Assembly: GCA_000697475.1 (NCBI GenBank)
Contig: JNEU01000947.1
Coordinates: 248,001 to 312,000, forward strand
DNA: 64,000 nucleotides
Direction of reading: 5' to 3'
DNA from: Lichtheimia corymbifera B2541
Lineage: Eukaryota; Mucoromycota; Mucoromycetes; Mucorales; Lichtheimiaceae
Shown here: one piece after another, positions 34,540 through 48,133 of the stretch
Position numbering within the stretch: the first letter of the stretch is position 1
How the letters are laid out: every line of letters starts with the position of its first letter
Made by a program: the position numbers and the translations under genes
The notes under the pieces: model-generated
What the model saw: the letters and a program-made list of their open reading frames with translations, nothing else
What the model was told of the DNA's origin: nothing
Databases searched by the model: none

Positions 34540-36154
34540 TCACTGATATCCGCCCCTATTTACCTTGGTATAATGAGATGATGATGATGATTGTGTTGAA
34601 ATATCCTTGCCACATTCGTAAAATCCACATGAGCGTTGTGACCACGGATCACGGCATGACCAGCAAAACTGGAATCCGCAGTAGAGGCAATCCACCTTAT
34701 TGCATCCTTCATCCCGACAAATCATGATAGCACACCTGGGGCATCCTCGGCTAAATTCATTCATAAGAAAAAAGAACATATGCATTCCCCCATTTGATTC
34801 GCCAAACTTACGTATTTTCAAGCTTCCATTGTACAGTAGATGCTTCAGCAGATTCTTGTGTTTGTTGGAGCTTACGTCGTAAATTGTCGATACAAGTAAT
34901 TCCTGAATGGCCATATTCTCCGCATTGTAGACATACATCACGTCCGCAGTGGGTACTAGAGGATGATATCTATCAGTACGAGAACAATGAAAACAGGGGA
35001 GCGTGTCCCTTGCAATCTTACCAGGTATCCACAGCAAAAGTAGCAATGTGAGCAAATTGTGCCTGCTTCCATGTCTCAGGTACCGTTTCCAATGCCACTA
35101 ATTGTTTGGATATGATGGCAGCTCGCATATAAACGGATCTGTCGTTTTGTTGAGCAGCTTGGCGAAGGATAGGCGTGAGTTGTTGAATCAGGGATTGCAA
35201 GGTGCTGTGTCGAAACGGAGTTGGGATGACAAGGGGTGGGTATCCTAGGGATTGCACTTGCTCAGCAATCATCTCCAATCGCCTATGACAAGTTATCAGC
35301 ATCTCCCATCACTATGAAAACGTTGAGGTATCCTTACCGTTGACGAGTGATTCCCTTTGTACGTGGTGATTGGCATGGGATGACAGGCGAGCGACATGAA
35401 GGGCAATGACGAGAAAAAGGTCTGAAAGGCTGATTGAATTGCTCATAACGTTCGACCAAAGATGCTGATACATAACGGCTCCATTCCGATTGTCGGATCG
35501 GGTCAAGGCATACTAAATAGATCAAATAATGAGCAATCCATCGACCATTGAAAAGCGTAGAGACATTGCATCCTACCTGGACACTTTATCCTTGTCACAT
35601 CCAAACCCCAAGATCCTTGAACAACTTCTTCAACATATCTATCGGAGAACATCAGCCGATATGTCAGTCAGTCCATGTGGAACACAACAATGAATGGATA
35701 AAACCTCGGCCCGGTACTACCACCACCACCCAAAAGCGCGTATCGAAAATGCTTACCGTTCAAAGCAACCCTTGCAAAATTGATCACGGCATGTTTCAAG
35801 GCACAAGTTGTAACGACGTGTCAGACAGATAGAGCACTTTAGTATCCACTGATCCATAGCATCGTCTGAATCAGAAGACGTGGAAGAAGACGAGTGCTGC
35901 ACTTGTTGGTGGAGCCATTTGCTTGATCCTCGGCCGTTGTTTCGATGTCGTCGTCGCCTTCGTCGTTGTTGACCCGTGTGGTGATCGAGGACAAGTTGAT
36001 ATAGGCAGCCAATGAGAAAGGAGAGTGTACGCAGGAAAATGGCTGGCATTAGCCATGCTGGGAAGAACAAGTAAAAGATTGGAAGGCAATAGCAAAAGAG
36101 GAGATTGGCAACGTTGAATTTCTGCCAGACTTGTTTGAATCGTGACCAGTCCAT
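34540..36154 (-). CDS. RBR (RING-IBR-RING) E3 ubiquitin ligase with N-terminal hydrophobic region
   Basis: Six exons (36154-35757, 35638-35577, 35512-35338, 35282-35022, 34955-34812, 34750-34540) encode 416 residues. Residues 17-56 form one or two hydrophobic segments (NLLFCYCLPIFYLFFPAWLM), so the protein is probably membrane-anchored. A basic linker with six arginines follows. RING1 starts at Cys107 (CSICLTRRYNLCLETC) and ends in KCPVCLD. A helical spacer leads to an IBR-like Cys/His cluster (THCGRDVCLQCGEYGHSGITC). RING2/Rcat is CPRCAIMICRDEGCNKVDC, where Cys363 is the predicted catalytic cysteine that accepts ubiquitin before transfer. It resembles no named yeast RBR closely. The order and the catalytic Cys position fit the family. 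Confidence 0.88.
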
Positions 36155-36577
36155 GATATGTGTATTTGTGTGTGAAAGAAGGGTATATTACAAGTGGTCG
36201 TGCGTGTGTGTGAGTGTGAGTGTGAAGAGAAGAGTCAACCTGCAATGCCCTTTTTGGCTGACTTACAAAATGAAAGCCTTTGGTCACATGAATTATGGGA
36301 TTATGCCAAGAGATGTGCAACATTGGTTACAGCACATTGCCGACACTCAAACTCATCACCCTTTCTATTATCATTTGTGTATATATATATCGATTTCTTA
36401 TGTAAAACATGCATACCTTGCATGGGTGTGTGTGAAATGACTACCATCTAATTCCCACGCAACGTAACCACGTTATTTGCCCAACCTAGTATTCAAATCC
36501 CCAAATCGAATCAATCGATGTTTTCATCATTGTGATGACATGTTGTGTACGTGGAGACACTTTGCACGTATTTCTTA
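36155..36577. other. Intergenic, no gene seen
   Basis: Upstream region of the RBR ligase gene, with a (TG)n-like tract near 36200-36225. No supported coding frame. Confidence 0.5.
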
Positions 36578-36760
36578 TTATCGATCATGGAAAGAAAATA
36601 GTGCTGCATTTGCGTCAGTGAATAATGGTTGGTGTAACCATTGAATGGGGTCGATGACATCTTCGAAACCTCTCTCTTTTGCTTCGGCGACCATCTAAAT
36701 GACGACATGAAGAAAAAATGATAAAACATGCTATTTGCCACATACCACCATCACAGTCAT
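36578..36760 (-). CDS. Possible 43-residue small protein
   Basis: Two short exons, 36760-36746 and 36694-36578, would join through a gtatgt...tttag intron of 51 bp to give a 43-residue protein. Its second exon alone is a 38-residue frame starting with ATG (MVAEAKERGFEDVIDPIQWL). The amino-acid composition and codon use look like real coding sequence rather than chance, but I recognise no family. It could instead be the last exon of a longer gene whose upstream exons I cannot find, or a remnant. Confidence 0.3.
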
Positions 36761-37555
36761 CGTGTTGTGTTTGTTACTATAGATAGTATTCTATCATCAT
36801 CATCATCATTCAATTCTTTCATCTCAACTTTTATCCCCCATCTCTTCTTTTTCTCTTCACCTCCTCCTCCCCCCAACCCCCAATTCTATTCACCCCCATC
36901 ATCATCAGCTTCCACCACACACCACAACCACAACCACACACGCATGCATCCTTACTCTTGAGACACGATGTGGAACCGATGAGAAAAACACACACACACA
37001 TATAATGGGGGGTGATGCGTATTGGAAAAAGATGGGCACATTAGTATCAAATGCTGACGCATATGTTGTCACAGCGGGGGAAAGATACCCGACAAGCTGG
37101 GTGACCATTCCACATGTCGACAAGTGCCAAGTTTATCTTGGGGGAGAACAAGACGTCGCTGTTCGGTGCATGGAAATCCTATGCAAAAGCATTACAGAGA
37201 GATAGCGACCACACAGAGAGCGTGAGTGGGACGCGCATTTTGTGTGATAGCATATGGTTTTGTACTATCCCCCTTTTGACTCGGGGCATTGGGGGTGTGT
37301 TATTGTTTTGTGCCACATGAAAAAATGATCATCAACATCATCTTTTAAGAAATCTCATACTTTTTTATACAAAGGTAGTGGTATGAACGGATGACGTTAT
37401 ACAAACAAAAGGAGCGTATATGGCGACAAGTAAAAGGCTATAGTAGTTTAGGTAGGGAGAGAGACAAGATGCCAGCATCGAATGAGAAAAGAGGTATGCA
37501 CAATAGGTGGGGGATGGTGTCAAGAGTGTGTACAAATGATGAATGAATGAATAAA
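36761..37555. other. Intergenic with an unassigned 66-codon frame
   Basis: A plus-strand frame at 37005-37205 begins with ATG and reads MGGDAYWKKMGTLVSNADAY, then TIPHVDKCQVYLGGEQDVAV. It looks protein-like but is not recognised, has no clear splice extension, and overlaps another open frame. The rest holds pyrimidine-rich and CA-rich tracts and the 3' flank of the Con7-like gene. Confidence 0.35.
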
Positions 37556-38708
37556 TCAATAAAAACCAGTGAGTGGATCATGATAAGTAATAGATGGAGG
37601 GATAGATGCGGTAGTTGTAGCAGCAATGGTGGCTGCTGCTGCTGCGTTTGTCGTTGCTGCAGCGGACACTGCCGGAAAAGTGGTACCCATAGCAGCAGCT
37701 GCCGTCATGGCAGCCATGGCTTGTTCTTGTTGTTGAAGTTGGAATTGCAACATGGCTTCCTCCTTTAGCTTTTTTGCTGCAGCTTCCCGCTCTTTTTTCT
37801 GTCGTCGCCATTCCTTACGCATCTCCTTGAATTCGGATGGATGTCGTTTAGGACCCTGTAAGAGTATACAGTCAGCATCCAATTCCCTTTTCTCCTATAT
37901 AGACCAAGCGACGACCAACTTACATGTTTTTGCATGCTCACATGGGCATTAAGATGATTCAAGGTACCATAAGCCTATATAAACATTCATAGATGAGTAT
38001 ATGCTGTTTCGATCGAAAAGGTCCTCTGCTCCATTACTCCCCCCAATCACATACCTTAGTACACCCAGGCCAGTTGCAGTGGTACAAACGCTCAATTTCA
38101 TCGAAACGTCTCCTTGGACGCTTCTTTTGGGTGGTGCCAGGGATCGACACGAATGAATAGACTTTATCGGATGAATCGGAATGACCACCCATCGATGTTG
38201 TCGGTGCTTGTGGATTGATTGTACCATTAGGCATGGCAGGATTGGATGCCGCTGCAGGCATAAAACCAGGCATCATCAACTCGGGTGCTCCTGCAGCTTG
38301 TTGTGGAAGCAGCAATGGTGGATAAAAATACACAGGGTTGCTTGTCATATTGGATGCAGCAGCTGCCGCTGCAGCTATTGCTGCTGATGCATCGGTTGTT
38401 TGTGGTTGGGTGGTTGCTGTGGCAGGGGCGATGGCTGATACACCATCCGACGTAGCAGTGGTTGTCAAAATGGGATTGGATGGCGACGTTGTGGTAGTGG
38501 TTACAGAGTTAGAGTCAATTGGAGCAGAAGCCGCTGCTACTGATACTGCAATGGATGATGAGTATGTGTTGTTTGCAGGGACAGGGACCGTGGAGGAAGA
38601 TGAAGTGGGTAAAAGCTGTGACAAGGGAGGCAACTCTAGCTGTTGCAAATAGCTATTTTGTTGCTGTCGACGACTCAACAAACTGCTTTGCTGTGGATAC
38701 ATCATCAT
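37556..38708 (-). CDS. CON7: Con7-like C2H2 zinc finger transcription factor
   Basis: Exons 38708-38055, 37974-37924 and 37855-37556 encode 334 residues. The N-terminal two thirds is Ser/Thr/Ala/Pro-rich with a run of nine alanines. A single C2H2 finger (Cys211, Cys216, His229, His235) in YHCNWPGCTKAYGTLNHLNA is followed by the basic helical segment GPKRHPSEFKEMRKEWRRQK. This finger plus basic extension is the signature of the Con7 family, known in filamentous ascomycetes as regulators of morphogenesis and cell-wall gene expression. The C-terminal region is Gln/Ala-rich. Both introns fall in or at the edge of the finger, with a 17-codon middle exon. Target genes here are unknown. Confidence 0.85.
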
Positions 38709-39318
38709 AGGTGAATAGTAAAAGAAAAGAAAAAGAGGATGAGAGTGATTGTGCAGAAAAAACCAAGAGCGAAAAGAGGGGGGAGATGGTATTTTATAAC
38801 AGCTTTCTATTCAGGCATCGGAGTTAGGGCATGACGTCAGTGATTTTTGCTCTTCGGGAACACAGCTCTCGTTGTGTGAGTTGTGTGAGTTGTGTGTGTG
38901 TAAGTTGTGTGAGTGTGAAGCGAGACAAAAAGATCGACGAGCGGCGGGCTTCTCCCTTTTTTCTGTGGCATGAGTGGTTGGTGTGGGTGAAGTCATACGG
39001 AGAAAAAGACATGCTTCGCCTGTTTCATTTCAATATTTTTGGGTTGGTTACCCGAGCCTGGAGGCCATTTTTCTGTGCAACGCGACACGGCGATCCCCTT
39101 TCACTTCCCACACGCTCCCCCCATCTAATCAAACCAACAATTGCCATTGACATTGTTTCACTTGGTTTCATTCACCCCACCAACCCACACTACAGCAATA
39201 TAACAGCGATCACTCAATGTCCAAAGGTACATACACCGATCGCTTGCAAATCTTTGATATTGGATACTTGCCAAAAGTAATCACGCTAATGATGGATGGT
39301 GCCTTTTATCGCGTCGTT
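38709..39318. other. Intergenic, no gene seen
   Basis: A divergent promoter region between the Con7-like gene and the double-psi-barrel protein gene. It contains a GTTGTGTGA-type short repeat at 38875-38915 and a cctttt/gatccc GC-rich patch near 39090. A 149-codon open frame crosses it but is largely repeat-encoded and not supported. Confidence 0.5.
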
Positions 39319-39325
39319 TATATAA
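39319..39325 (+). promoter_or_regulatory. TATA box of the Asp-rich secreted protein gene
   Basis: tatataa lies 90 bp upstream of the ATG at 39409, in front of a pyrimidine-rich leader. Confidence 0.45.
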
Positions 39326-39408
39326 CGCAAAAGACAGCAAAATGAATTAGTCTTTATTCTTTTTCTTTTATCTTTTTGCGCTGGTTCGCTTGATCGATCT
39401 TGTATAAC

Positions 39409-40196
39409 ATGAAGTGCTTTGCTATTGCTGCTGCTGTTGCTATTGTTACTCTGGGTGGCTGGTCCTCTAGCTCAACAGCTGATGCTGCTGCAATCTTGCA
39501 CTACAGAGAACATCTTGATCTCGTGACATCTCAAGCTGCCTCTGATTTGAACGCAGGCCGTTCCACCACTGCCCCTTCCATTCCCTCCTTTGCTGTCACT
39601 GGTGACATGCAACAACATGCTGGTTTACAAGCAGCTGGCTCTGCAAGTGGTGACCTTAACAAGCGAGACGACGATGACGATGATGATGACGATGATGACG
39701 ACGATGATGATGGTGATAGCAGTGATAGCAGTGATGATAGCAAGAAGGATAGCAAGAAAGGTGACAAGAGTGGCTCATCCTCTTCATCCTCCTCATCATC
39801 ATCCTCTTCTGGTGGCCCAACATCTGGAAAGACATTTTCTGGAACTGGTACCTTTTTTTCAACCACTGACGAAGGCGCATGCGAAACTTCAACCAAGGAC
39901 GACGACCTCATTGTAGCCTTGAATTCAGAGCAATATGGCAATACAGATGAAAAGAGTCCATGGTGTGGCAAAAAAGTGAAGATTACTGTTGGCTCAAAAA
40001 GCGTCCAAGCTACTATCCAGGTATATAGGATACAACCTTTGCTGATTGATCTTTTAATTGTTAACGGCTTCTTTTTTTTCTCTAGGATGCCTGTCCAGAG
40101 TGCAAGTTTGGCGACTTGGATATGACTCCAACTGTGTTCAAGAAGCTGGGTGACTTGGATACCGGTGAACTTGACATCAAGTGGCAGGTCGTTTAG
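39409..40196 (+). CDS. Secreted double-psi beta-barrel (expansin/RlpA-like) protein with poly-Asp region
   Basis: Exons 39409-40020 and 40086-40196 encode 240 residues. A signal peptide (MKCFAIAAAVAIVTLGGW) is followed by a pro-like region that ends in LNKR, a Kex2-type dibasic site. Directly after it come about 15 aspartates, then Ser/Lys and poly-Ser stretches. The C-terminal domain of about 100 residues has the pattern of the small fungal double-psi barrel proteins: FSGTGTFFSTTDEGACETST, SPWCGKKVKITV, DACPECKFGDLDMTPTVFKK. Such proteins bind or loosen polysaccharide or act as effectors or inhibitors. The substrate is not shown by sequence. A second family member is at 43168-43853, about 3 kb away. 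Confidence 0.9.
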
Positions 40197-43167
40197 AAAC
40201 CATCCTTCGTTTCTAACAACAAGTCATCGCTTCTTTTTATCTTTTCCATTTCCTTTCCCTCTCTCTCGTATATGTCTGTATTGAATTTCTTGATTGATAT
40301 GATCATGAAGTCATGTTGATGATCAATATATAAAAGTCTATGTCTGCTGTTTTCTTCCATTCTTGTCTTTGTATTCAATTTGTTCACTGGTCAATTATGT
40401 CACTTGACTAAAAATCTATGCGCTTGAGACGAGGAGAAATGGCTTTGCTGGTGATGACATATAACCGTAAATAAACAAAGTTTGATAAGGTGAGGTTGAA
40501 TGTGAAGAGTGAAACAAAGCCATCATCATCTACACCACATTGCTACTTATGGAAATCAAAAGCTAATTATCGTGGCAAGTAGATAGGTATGTATTTGCTA
40601 TCATACATGATGCAAAGCTTGTTCTCATGAATGCAAAGTGAATGATCCATTAAAGCAAACTCTAGCATTATCTTCAAGCATTGCTTTTCATAGTTGGATA
40701 ACAACATAGCCGTCTTCTCATTACCACCATCCACTTCAGGAACGAAGACTGAAACCTTTCATACGATACTGGATGGTGTTACGTGACCTGAGTCAAAGCT
40801 CCATGGCTGAGAAAGGATTGAAGAAAAACGACTGCCACCTGCATTAAGGAGGCCATAAGGATAGCGGTTGCAGCAAGAGAAAAGCTGAAGCCGATATTAT
40901 TGGGTGAGGATGGAAGAACCTGTGCATGACGGCTGCAAACGATGATACAATCTCAGCACATTCGTGACGAAAAAAAAGGCATCGGCCCACTATACGTTGC
41001 TGCAATCCTTATTCCAGGGGGAAAGCTGAAGGTTCTCGGTATCGTTCCTGATGACATACAATCCCGGAGACAAACTCGGGGGCGGTGGATATGTGCATGT
41101 TGGCTAATGCACATGAGGGCGGGAAATGCGATATCTTTAGGTGTGACCAATTATGCACGGGCTGACTATTACCGATGGCCATCCTTAACATTTAGGCAAG
41201 TCAATAGGCCATGCTAAGAAAAGCAAGTGCATGGATTGAAAGCGGTGACAGTGGCACCCAATGGTGGTGAAATGAATGGGATCGACAGGACTAAACCAAA
41301 AAGAATTGATGTTACACATTGTTTCCACCGTCGTCTGTGTAATGCCATGTGTGCATCCCGAATGCTGATGATCGGATTAAAAGGCATAAAGTTGTATTGG
41401 CGACCCATACCGCGAAACAAAGTGATCCCTTCAATCCACATGGAAAATTCTTAATGCGTCATTTTCCATGGCCATGTTTCTAAATCATCAGCACAACTCG
41501 TTACAGGGCAGCCGGGGGAAAAGTAGCCCTGAATGTCTCGGTCGATCCGAAAATTTGGCACCTGACCTATATGCAACAATGTGTGAAGATGGGGTTCCCA
41601 CCACGCCACCCTATAATCAAAACCAGCATAAAAACTCTATTGGACAACCTTGTGGATACTTTGCCAAGCCCGTGTGATTAAAGGGTGGTCTCGAACGATA
41701 TGTCTTCAGCCAATATTGCCACCTGCCCTTTTGGGAGGTGAAGTATCAAGAGGCCAAAAGCGAAAAGAGGTATGACATAATAGGCTTGGAAAAAAGTCGA
41801 TAAGGAGCAACAACACATCACGTCTTTGCTGTCATCGTTTTTCTTTTTTTCTACACGCAAAGTCTCATAGTAATATGTGGAATGTAGCACAAAGGACATT
41901 CATGGTGGCGTCGTCGTGGTCGTCGTCAGTTGTTCACGTATACACCCCCCAAAAGCAACATATACCACAAGCGTGTCACGGTATCACAGATGAGAGCTTT
42001 CCAATTGCCCAAAAACAGAAGCATGTTAATGGGCTCCGCATCTGATTTTTTATCGTTGTTTCGTAAGCAATGCCCTTTTCATTGGTCCATGGGCATGAAT
42101 CTGACACCGATACCTTTTTACGTGGTCCGATTTGTATCTAAAGCAAATGCCGATGGGACGGTCAACATAACGTGTCGGATAGTTTTCCAGAAAAGGGTGA
42201 GCATATGACGCACAATCGATCAATGTGATCGACCACACTCAATTTTCTTGTTGTACACAAAGAAAAAGAGAATGGCGGGCACACATGGGATGGGTGGGAA
42301 ACATGATAATAGTATTACCGGTATGGCAAGAAGCGTATCATAGCAACATGGTGGTGGTGGTATGTGGTACCATTGTTGTTGGTGTGATCTGCCAACAACA
42401 ACAACATCTCTGGTCGTCATGCTGCTGCTTTACGTATACAATATGCATGTTTTCCCTCCTGCCCTTCCATTGACAAGCCCCAAACATGCTTGCCAGCCTG
42501 ACAATTCGGACAGGCTTGTAGAATTCGGGAGTGGTGGGGATGGGATATTTTGGTTGCCAGCTTGCACAAGGTTGTTTAAGCTTTCTTGGTGCTGCTGGTG
42601 CCTCCCTAATCGTCTTGCATAATGCTGCATTTGTGATACTTGAATGTAAAACACGACAAGCCCGCCTTCGCCATCATCGTGAATAAAGCAACATAGCAGC
42701 GACTGGTCAATGTGGGTATTGTAGCAAAAGGTAAAATGTATTACTGGATATAACAAGCTAGTATGAACGGCTTTAATGCGAACGCGCAAAAACAAGTACT
42801 GCAAAAGAGTGAAACAAAGAAAAGGGGACAAGGGGAGAAAAGGAGTGAAAAAGAAGAGGTCAAATGTGGTATGGATGGTCATGGGTTGTGGATTTGTTGC
42901 TTCTGCTACCGTGTAGATATCTTGGTTCCTTTACTGCTCTTGGGCATAGCAGGACATTTTGCACATCACACGACACATGCAGGTATTCAGCAAGGGACAA
43001 GGAAAATAGGAGATCTGATCAACATCGTAGTATCCGGGTAGCAAGAATTGAAGGTATCATTGAAAAGCGGTGTATAGTTGGTTTTTTGAGTAGGGTAATC
43101 GTACAACAAGATAGGGTTGTGGATGAAAAGGATAACGTGGTGGTTGGTAAGCAGGTTGATGTTATAT
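40197..43167. other. Gene-poor stretch of about 3 kb
   Basis: No coding frame here could be supported on either strand. Open frames are under about 150 codons, lack recognisable similarity and are not extended by good splice sites. It holds no tandem repeat or inverted repeat comparable to the left end of the window. It separates the two double-psi-barrel genes, which converge toward it. The sequence is mixed in composition with no strong AT skew. Confidence 0.5.
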
Positions 43168-43853
43168 TTAGGTGTGCTCGTCATCTTCATCATCGCCTTT
43201 TCCGTGCTTTTTGCTACTGCCACCCTTGCTTGGTTTCTTGCATCCTTTCTCACCGATCACACACCATCTGATGGGTATCACGCCCTTGTCGAGATCTGCA
43301 AGCTTCTTGAATACGGCTGGTGTCAAATCAAGCGAATCTACATAAATTGAGATAGGGAGTGTGGGTGTTGAGAACAAGGGGAGGTGTAATATATTTAGTC
43401 TATCATCGTAGTTGGAGTTGTGATGTTTCTCGATTTTACTTACACTTGCCGCAACCAGGGCATGCATCAGTAATTTCGGCATCTACCCATTTATCTCCAC
43501 TCATAATGAGCACTCTTTTGCCGCACCAAGAGCTCTTGGCATTCAGATTGCCATACTGTTCCTTGTTCTGAAGATGACGCGTGTTACATTCATGCTGATG
43601 ATAATATGATTTCAAAAACTATAATTACCAATGCAACAATCATATCGGTATCGCTTTCTTTTGGTCCACAACTTCCTATTTCACCTCCTTCCGTCTTGGG
43701 ATGGAAAAACGTAGCTGAACCTTCGAATAGCTTGTTTACAGCATCCACAATCTGTTTAAGAGTATTGCTGAGGGCATCACCAGCAGCAGGACGTGCGTTG
43801 ACCATACAGGCAACAGCAAGTAAAAAGATCAATGCGAATGATGGGAATTTCAT
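43168..43853 (-). CDS. Secreted double-psi beta-barrel (expansin/RlpA-like) protein, second member
   Basis: Exons 43853-43629, 43567-43444 and 43337-43168 encode 172 residues. It starts with a signal peptide (MKFPSFALIFLLAVACMVNA) and a short linker, then the barrel domain: GSATFFHPKTEGGEIGSCG, SWCGKRVLIMSGDKW, DACPGCGKYSLDLTPAVFKK. It is related to the protein at 39409 but lacks the poly-Asp/poly-Ser insert. Instead it has a C-terminal Lys/Gly tail ending in an acidic cluster (KKHGKGDDEDDEHT). The opposite charge layout of the two proteins suggests different wall or partner targets, which is inference. It is likely secreted; the molecular target is unknown. Confidence 0.9.
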
Positions 43854-44517
43854 GTTGGTAACACGACCGTTTGCGACGATGTGGAAGGATGTTGTGTGTT
43901 GATGAAAGATAGGAAGAGAGGGGTTACTTAGGAAAATGATCTACTATTATGGGTTTTTATATTCATGAGGAAGGGAGTTAGGTATTTCAGGAGGCATTGC
44001 CAGGGATGATGAGTATAAGCCCTGATGCACTAGTGGGTGGATGCGGTGAGCAATTCTTCAACAAGTGATAACAGGTCTCCTTAGAGTTGAGCAAACGAAG
44101 AAAACAACTTTGTTGACGTTAGAGCAGCAGCAGATAACAACATCAATGTTGCACATGACGACGTTTGATTGCTCACTTTTAGTAAAAGAAGATCAAAGCT
44201 GAAGGCTTTTTTTACCTTCGATAGCAATGGTTGAACGTCGTTGGTTAAGAAGCGTTTGTATGTGGAATGGACAAATTAATCTTGGTAAATGCTAAATAAT
44301 GGGGAGCTACATAGGCGATCGAGATGAGACGAGCACTTCTGATTGGCGGACGTTATAACGTTGGTGCGTGAGGGGGCTTCTCCACGACGTTGGTTGCTCA
44401 GTAAACCCCATAGCACCGAAATTGATAACCACTTGCAAAACACATTGATTGTTAACTTTTTTATATACATGTCTAAACTAAAAGAGTATATGGTACAAAG
44501 AAGCGGGAATCACGTGA
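43854..44517. other. Intergenic, no gene seen
   Basis: Upstream region of the second barrel gene, with a minus-strand tataaaaa at about 43954-43961, and the 3' flank of the SGT1/ecdysoneless gene. A short perfect palindrome aacgttataacgtt-like element occurs near 44350. No coding frame is supported. Confidence 0.45.
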
Positions 44518-46521
<2,004 letters not shown>

Positions 46522-47300
46522 GCTGTACAAAGAAGAAGAGTGAACAACTAGCAGAGTGGGAGTCACGCAGCAGCACAATGTCTCGAAATTGTTGTCAGTC
46601 TCACCTTGTTTGATGCCCGGAGTAGTGGGATCGTGCATCCATTTAGCTATCATACACTTGCCGCAATATCTCCTCATTACTCGATATATATAACCATATA
46701 AACCGTTATTATCATCATTTATTCGACTCATCTTACTGTGCATGTTGAACCTGCTATCTGTGTGAACAAAACCACTGCTTTGCACGATTGTTAGACATCA
46801 AATTGACTTTTGAGACGCTGAGGATATGAAATCATGGGCTATGAATGAAGAAATACTCAGGCAAAAAGCTATCAATGAAGATCAAAGCTTAGGTAACACT
46901 TGGGAGCCGTCATTTCACTTCTCCTTGTCACAAATCGTATCACTTTTGGGTTATCCAGACATTGCTGGTTAATAGTAGTAGTGATGGCAAGTGTACCCTT
47001 TCATCAATGGCTTATCACATGGGGGGGGGAATACGGTGGTGGCATTATAGGAAGAATGAAGTGCATCACATTAATTACAAAGATGAAGCGAAGGAGATGC
47101 AGCTCTTTTAGCTAATGCAGTTATTGTGTGAAAAGGTAGGTCATAGAGAGAGATGGCGGAGACATGGGGGGTAATCGAGTATGTGTTGCCTAGGATACTT
47201 GCATAAACGTGTCAGCAGGACCTTCCTAATCTGAGCTGTTTCTCACCGCTTCCCCCACCTATTCCTTTCCTCTTTTACTTTTACATTTTTCCCATTATCA
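46522..47300. other. Intergenic, no gene seen
   Basis: A divergent region between the SGT1/ecdysoneless gene and the next gene. A frame in phase with METLQ extends upstream to 46785 but is Cys/His-rich and unlike the family, so I read it as a leader. A G-run occurs near 47020. Confidence 0.5.
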
Positions 47301-47978
47301 ATGGACTTTGTTCTTGATGGTCGTCATTCACCTCCCATTGACAATGCACTTGTGAGACCCACTCCCATTCACAACGATCAAGCCGATCCTTGTCTCCATG
47401 AACCAATCAAGCAGCAACAGCAGCAGCTGCGATTCTTGGCTGCACCGCCGCCATCACCCCAAGATGCTTCTTTACTCGAATCAGTGTTTGCTGCTAAACG
47501 ACACCATGGGAAGCTTCCCTGCTCAGTGCAAGCTAGGACAAATAGCGGTAGCGATATGGACAATGATCACCATCATCCACAACAGCAACAACAAGAGACA
47601 TTATCATCAACATCAACTACTATGCAACAACACGCTAGTCTACTGAGTCGTCTTCTTCAACAAACTGCATCATCATCATCATCGTCTATGCGATCTCGCA
47701 CACGCCCTTATACCCCTCGACAGCATACGCATCATTACCACGGTGTCAGTGTATCACGACGGCATGTGGGATCAACACATCATAAGCACCATCGATCTGG
47801 TCACGTGCATAAACCTTCTCGAATACCCATCATCTCATCTCGTCTCCGTGCAAGAGCTGCTCTCCACAAGGCAACGAACGAATTAGCTGATGCTATCGCC
47901 ACCGTACATTTGTCATCTCCACGTCAACAGCAACAACAACAACACAACGAGGGTGATAATGCCATGGCAGAAGAATAG
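47301..47978 (+). CDS. Unrecognised Q/H-rich protein
   Basis: A single exon encodes 225 residues. It starts MDFVLDGRHSPPIDNALVRP, carries three glutamine-rich runs and a Ser run, then a basic His-rich middle (RQHTHHYHGVSVSRRHVGS) and a helical stretch near the end (SRLRARAALHKATNELADAI). No known domain, signal peptide or membrane segment is seen. Composition suggests a disordered nuclear or cytoplasmic regulator. The frame is long for a region where alternative frames close quickly, which supports it as real, but function cannot be stated. Confidence 0.65.
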   Translation: MDFVLDGRHSPPIDNALVRPTPIHNDQADPCLHEPIKQQQQQLRFLAAPPPSPQDASLLESVFAAKRHHGKLPCSVQARTNSGSDMDNDHHHPQQQQQETLSSTSTTMQQHASLLSRLLQQTASSSSSSMRSRTRPYTPRQHTHHYHGVSVSRRHVGSTHHKHHRSGHVHKPSRIPIISSRLRARAALHKATNELADAIATVHLSSPRQQQQQQHNEGDNAMAEE

Positions 47979-48133
47979 GAGTAGCTATTTTGATAGTTGT
48001 ATGTTTTCATTTTGCCTTTTTTCTTTTTGATTATGGGAAATATATATACAACGTTTTTGGATCAAGGGGATGAATATTCTATTACAAGGTTACATGTGGC
48101 ATGTGGATAAGGAGTGCATATGGAGGAATGTCT

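Noticed and set aside
38831..39280. 149-codon plus-strand frame in front of the Asp-rich protein gene
   Set aside because: It begins in a GTTGTGTGA-type repeat, is Cys/Ser-rich without similarity, and lies in a divergent promoter region.
44340..44360. Short palindrome near 44350 as an operator
   Set aside because: It is too short and single to support a regulatory call.
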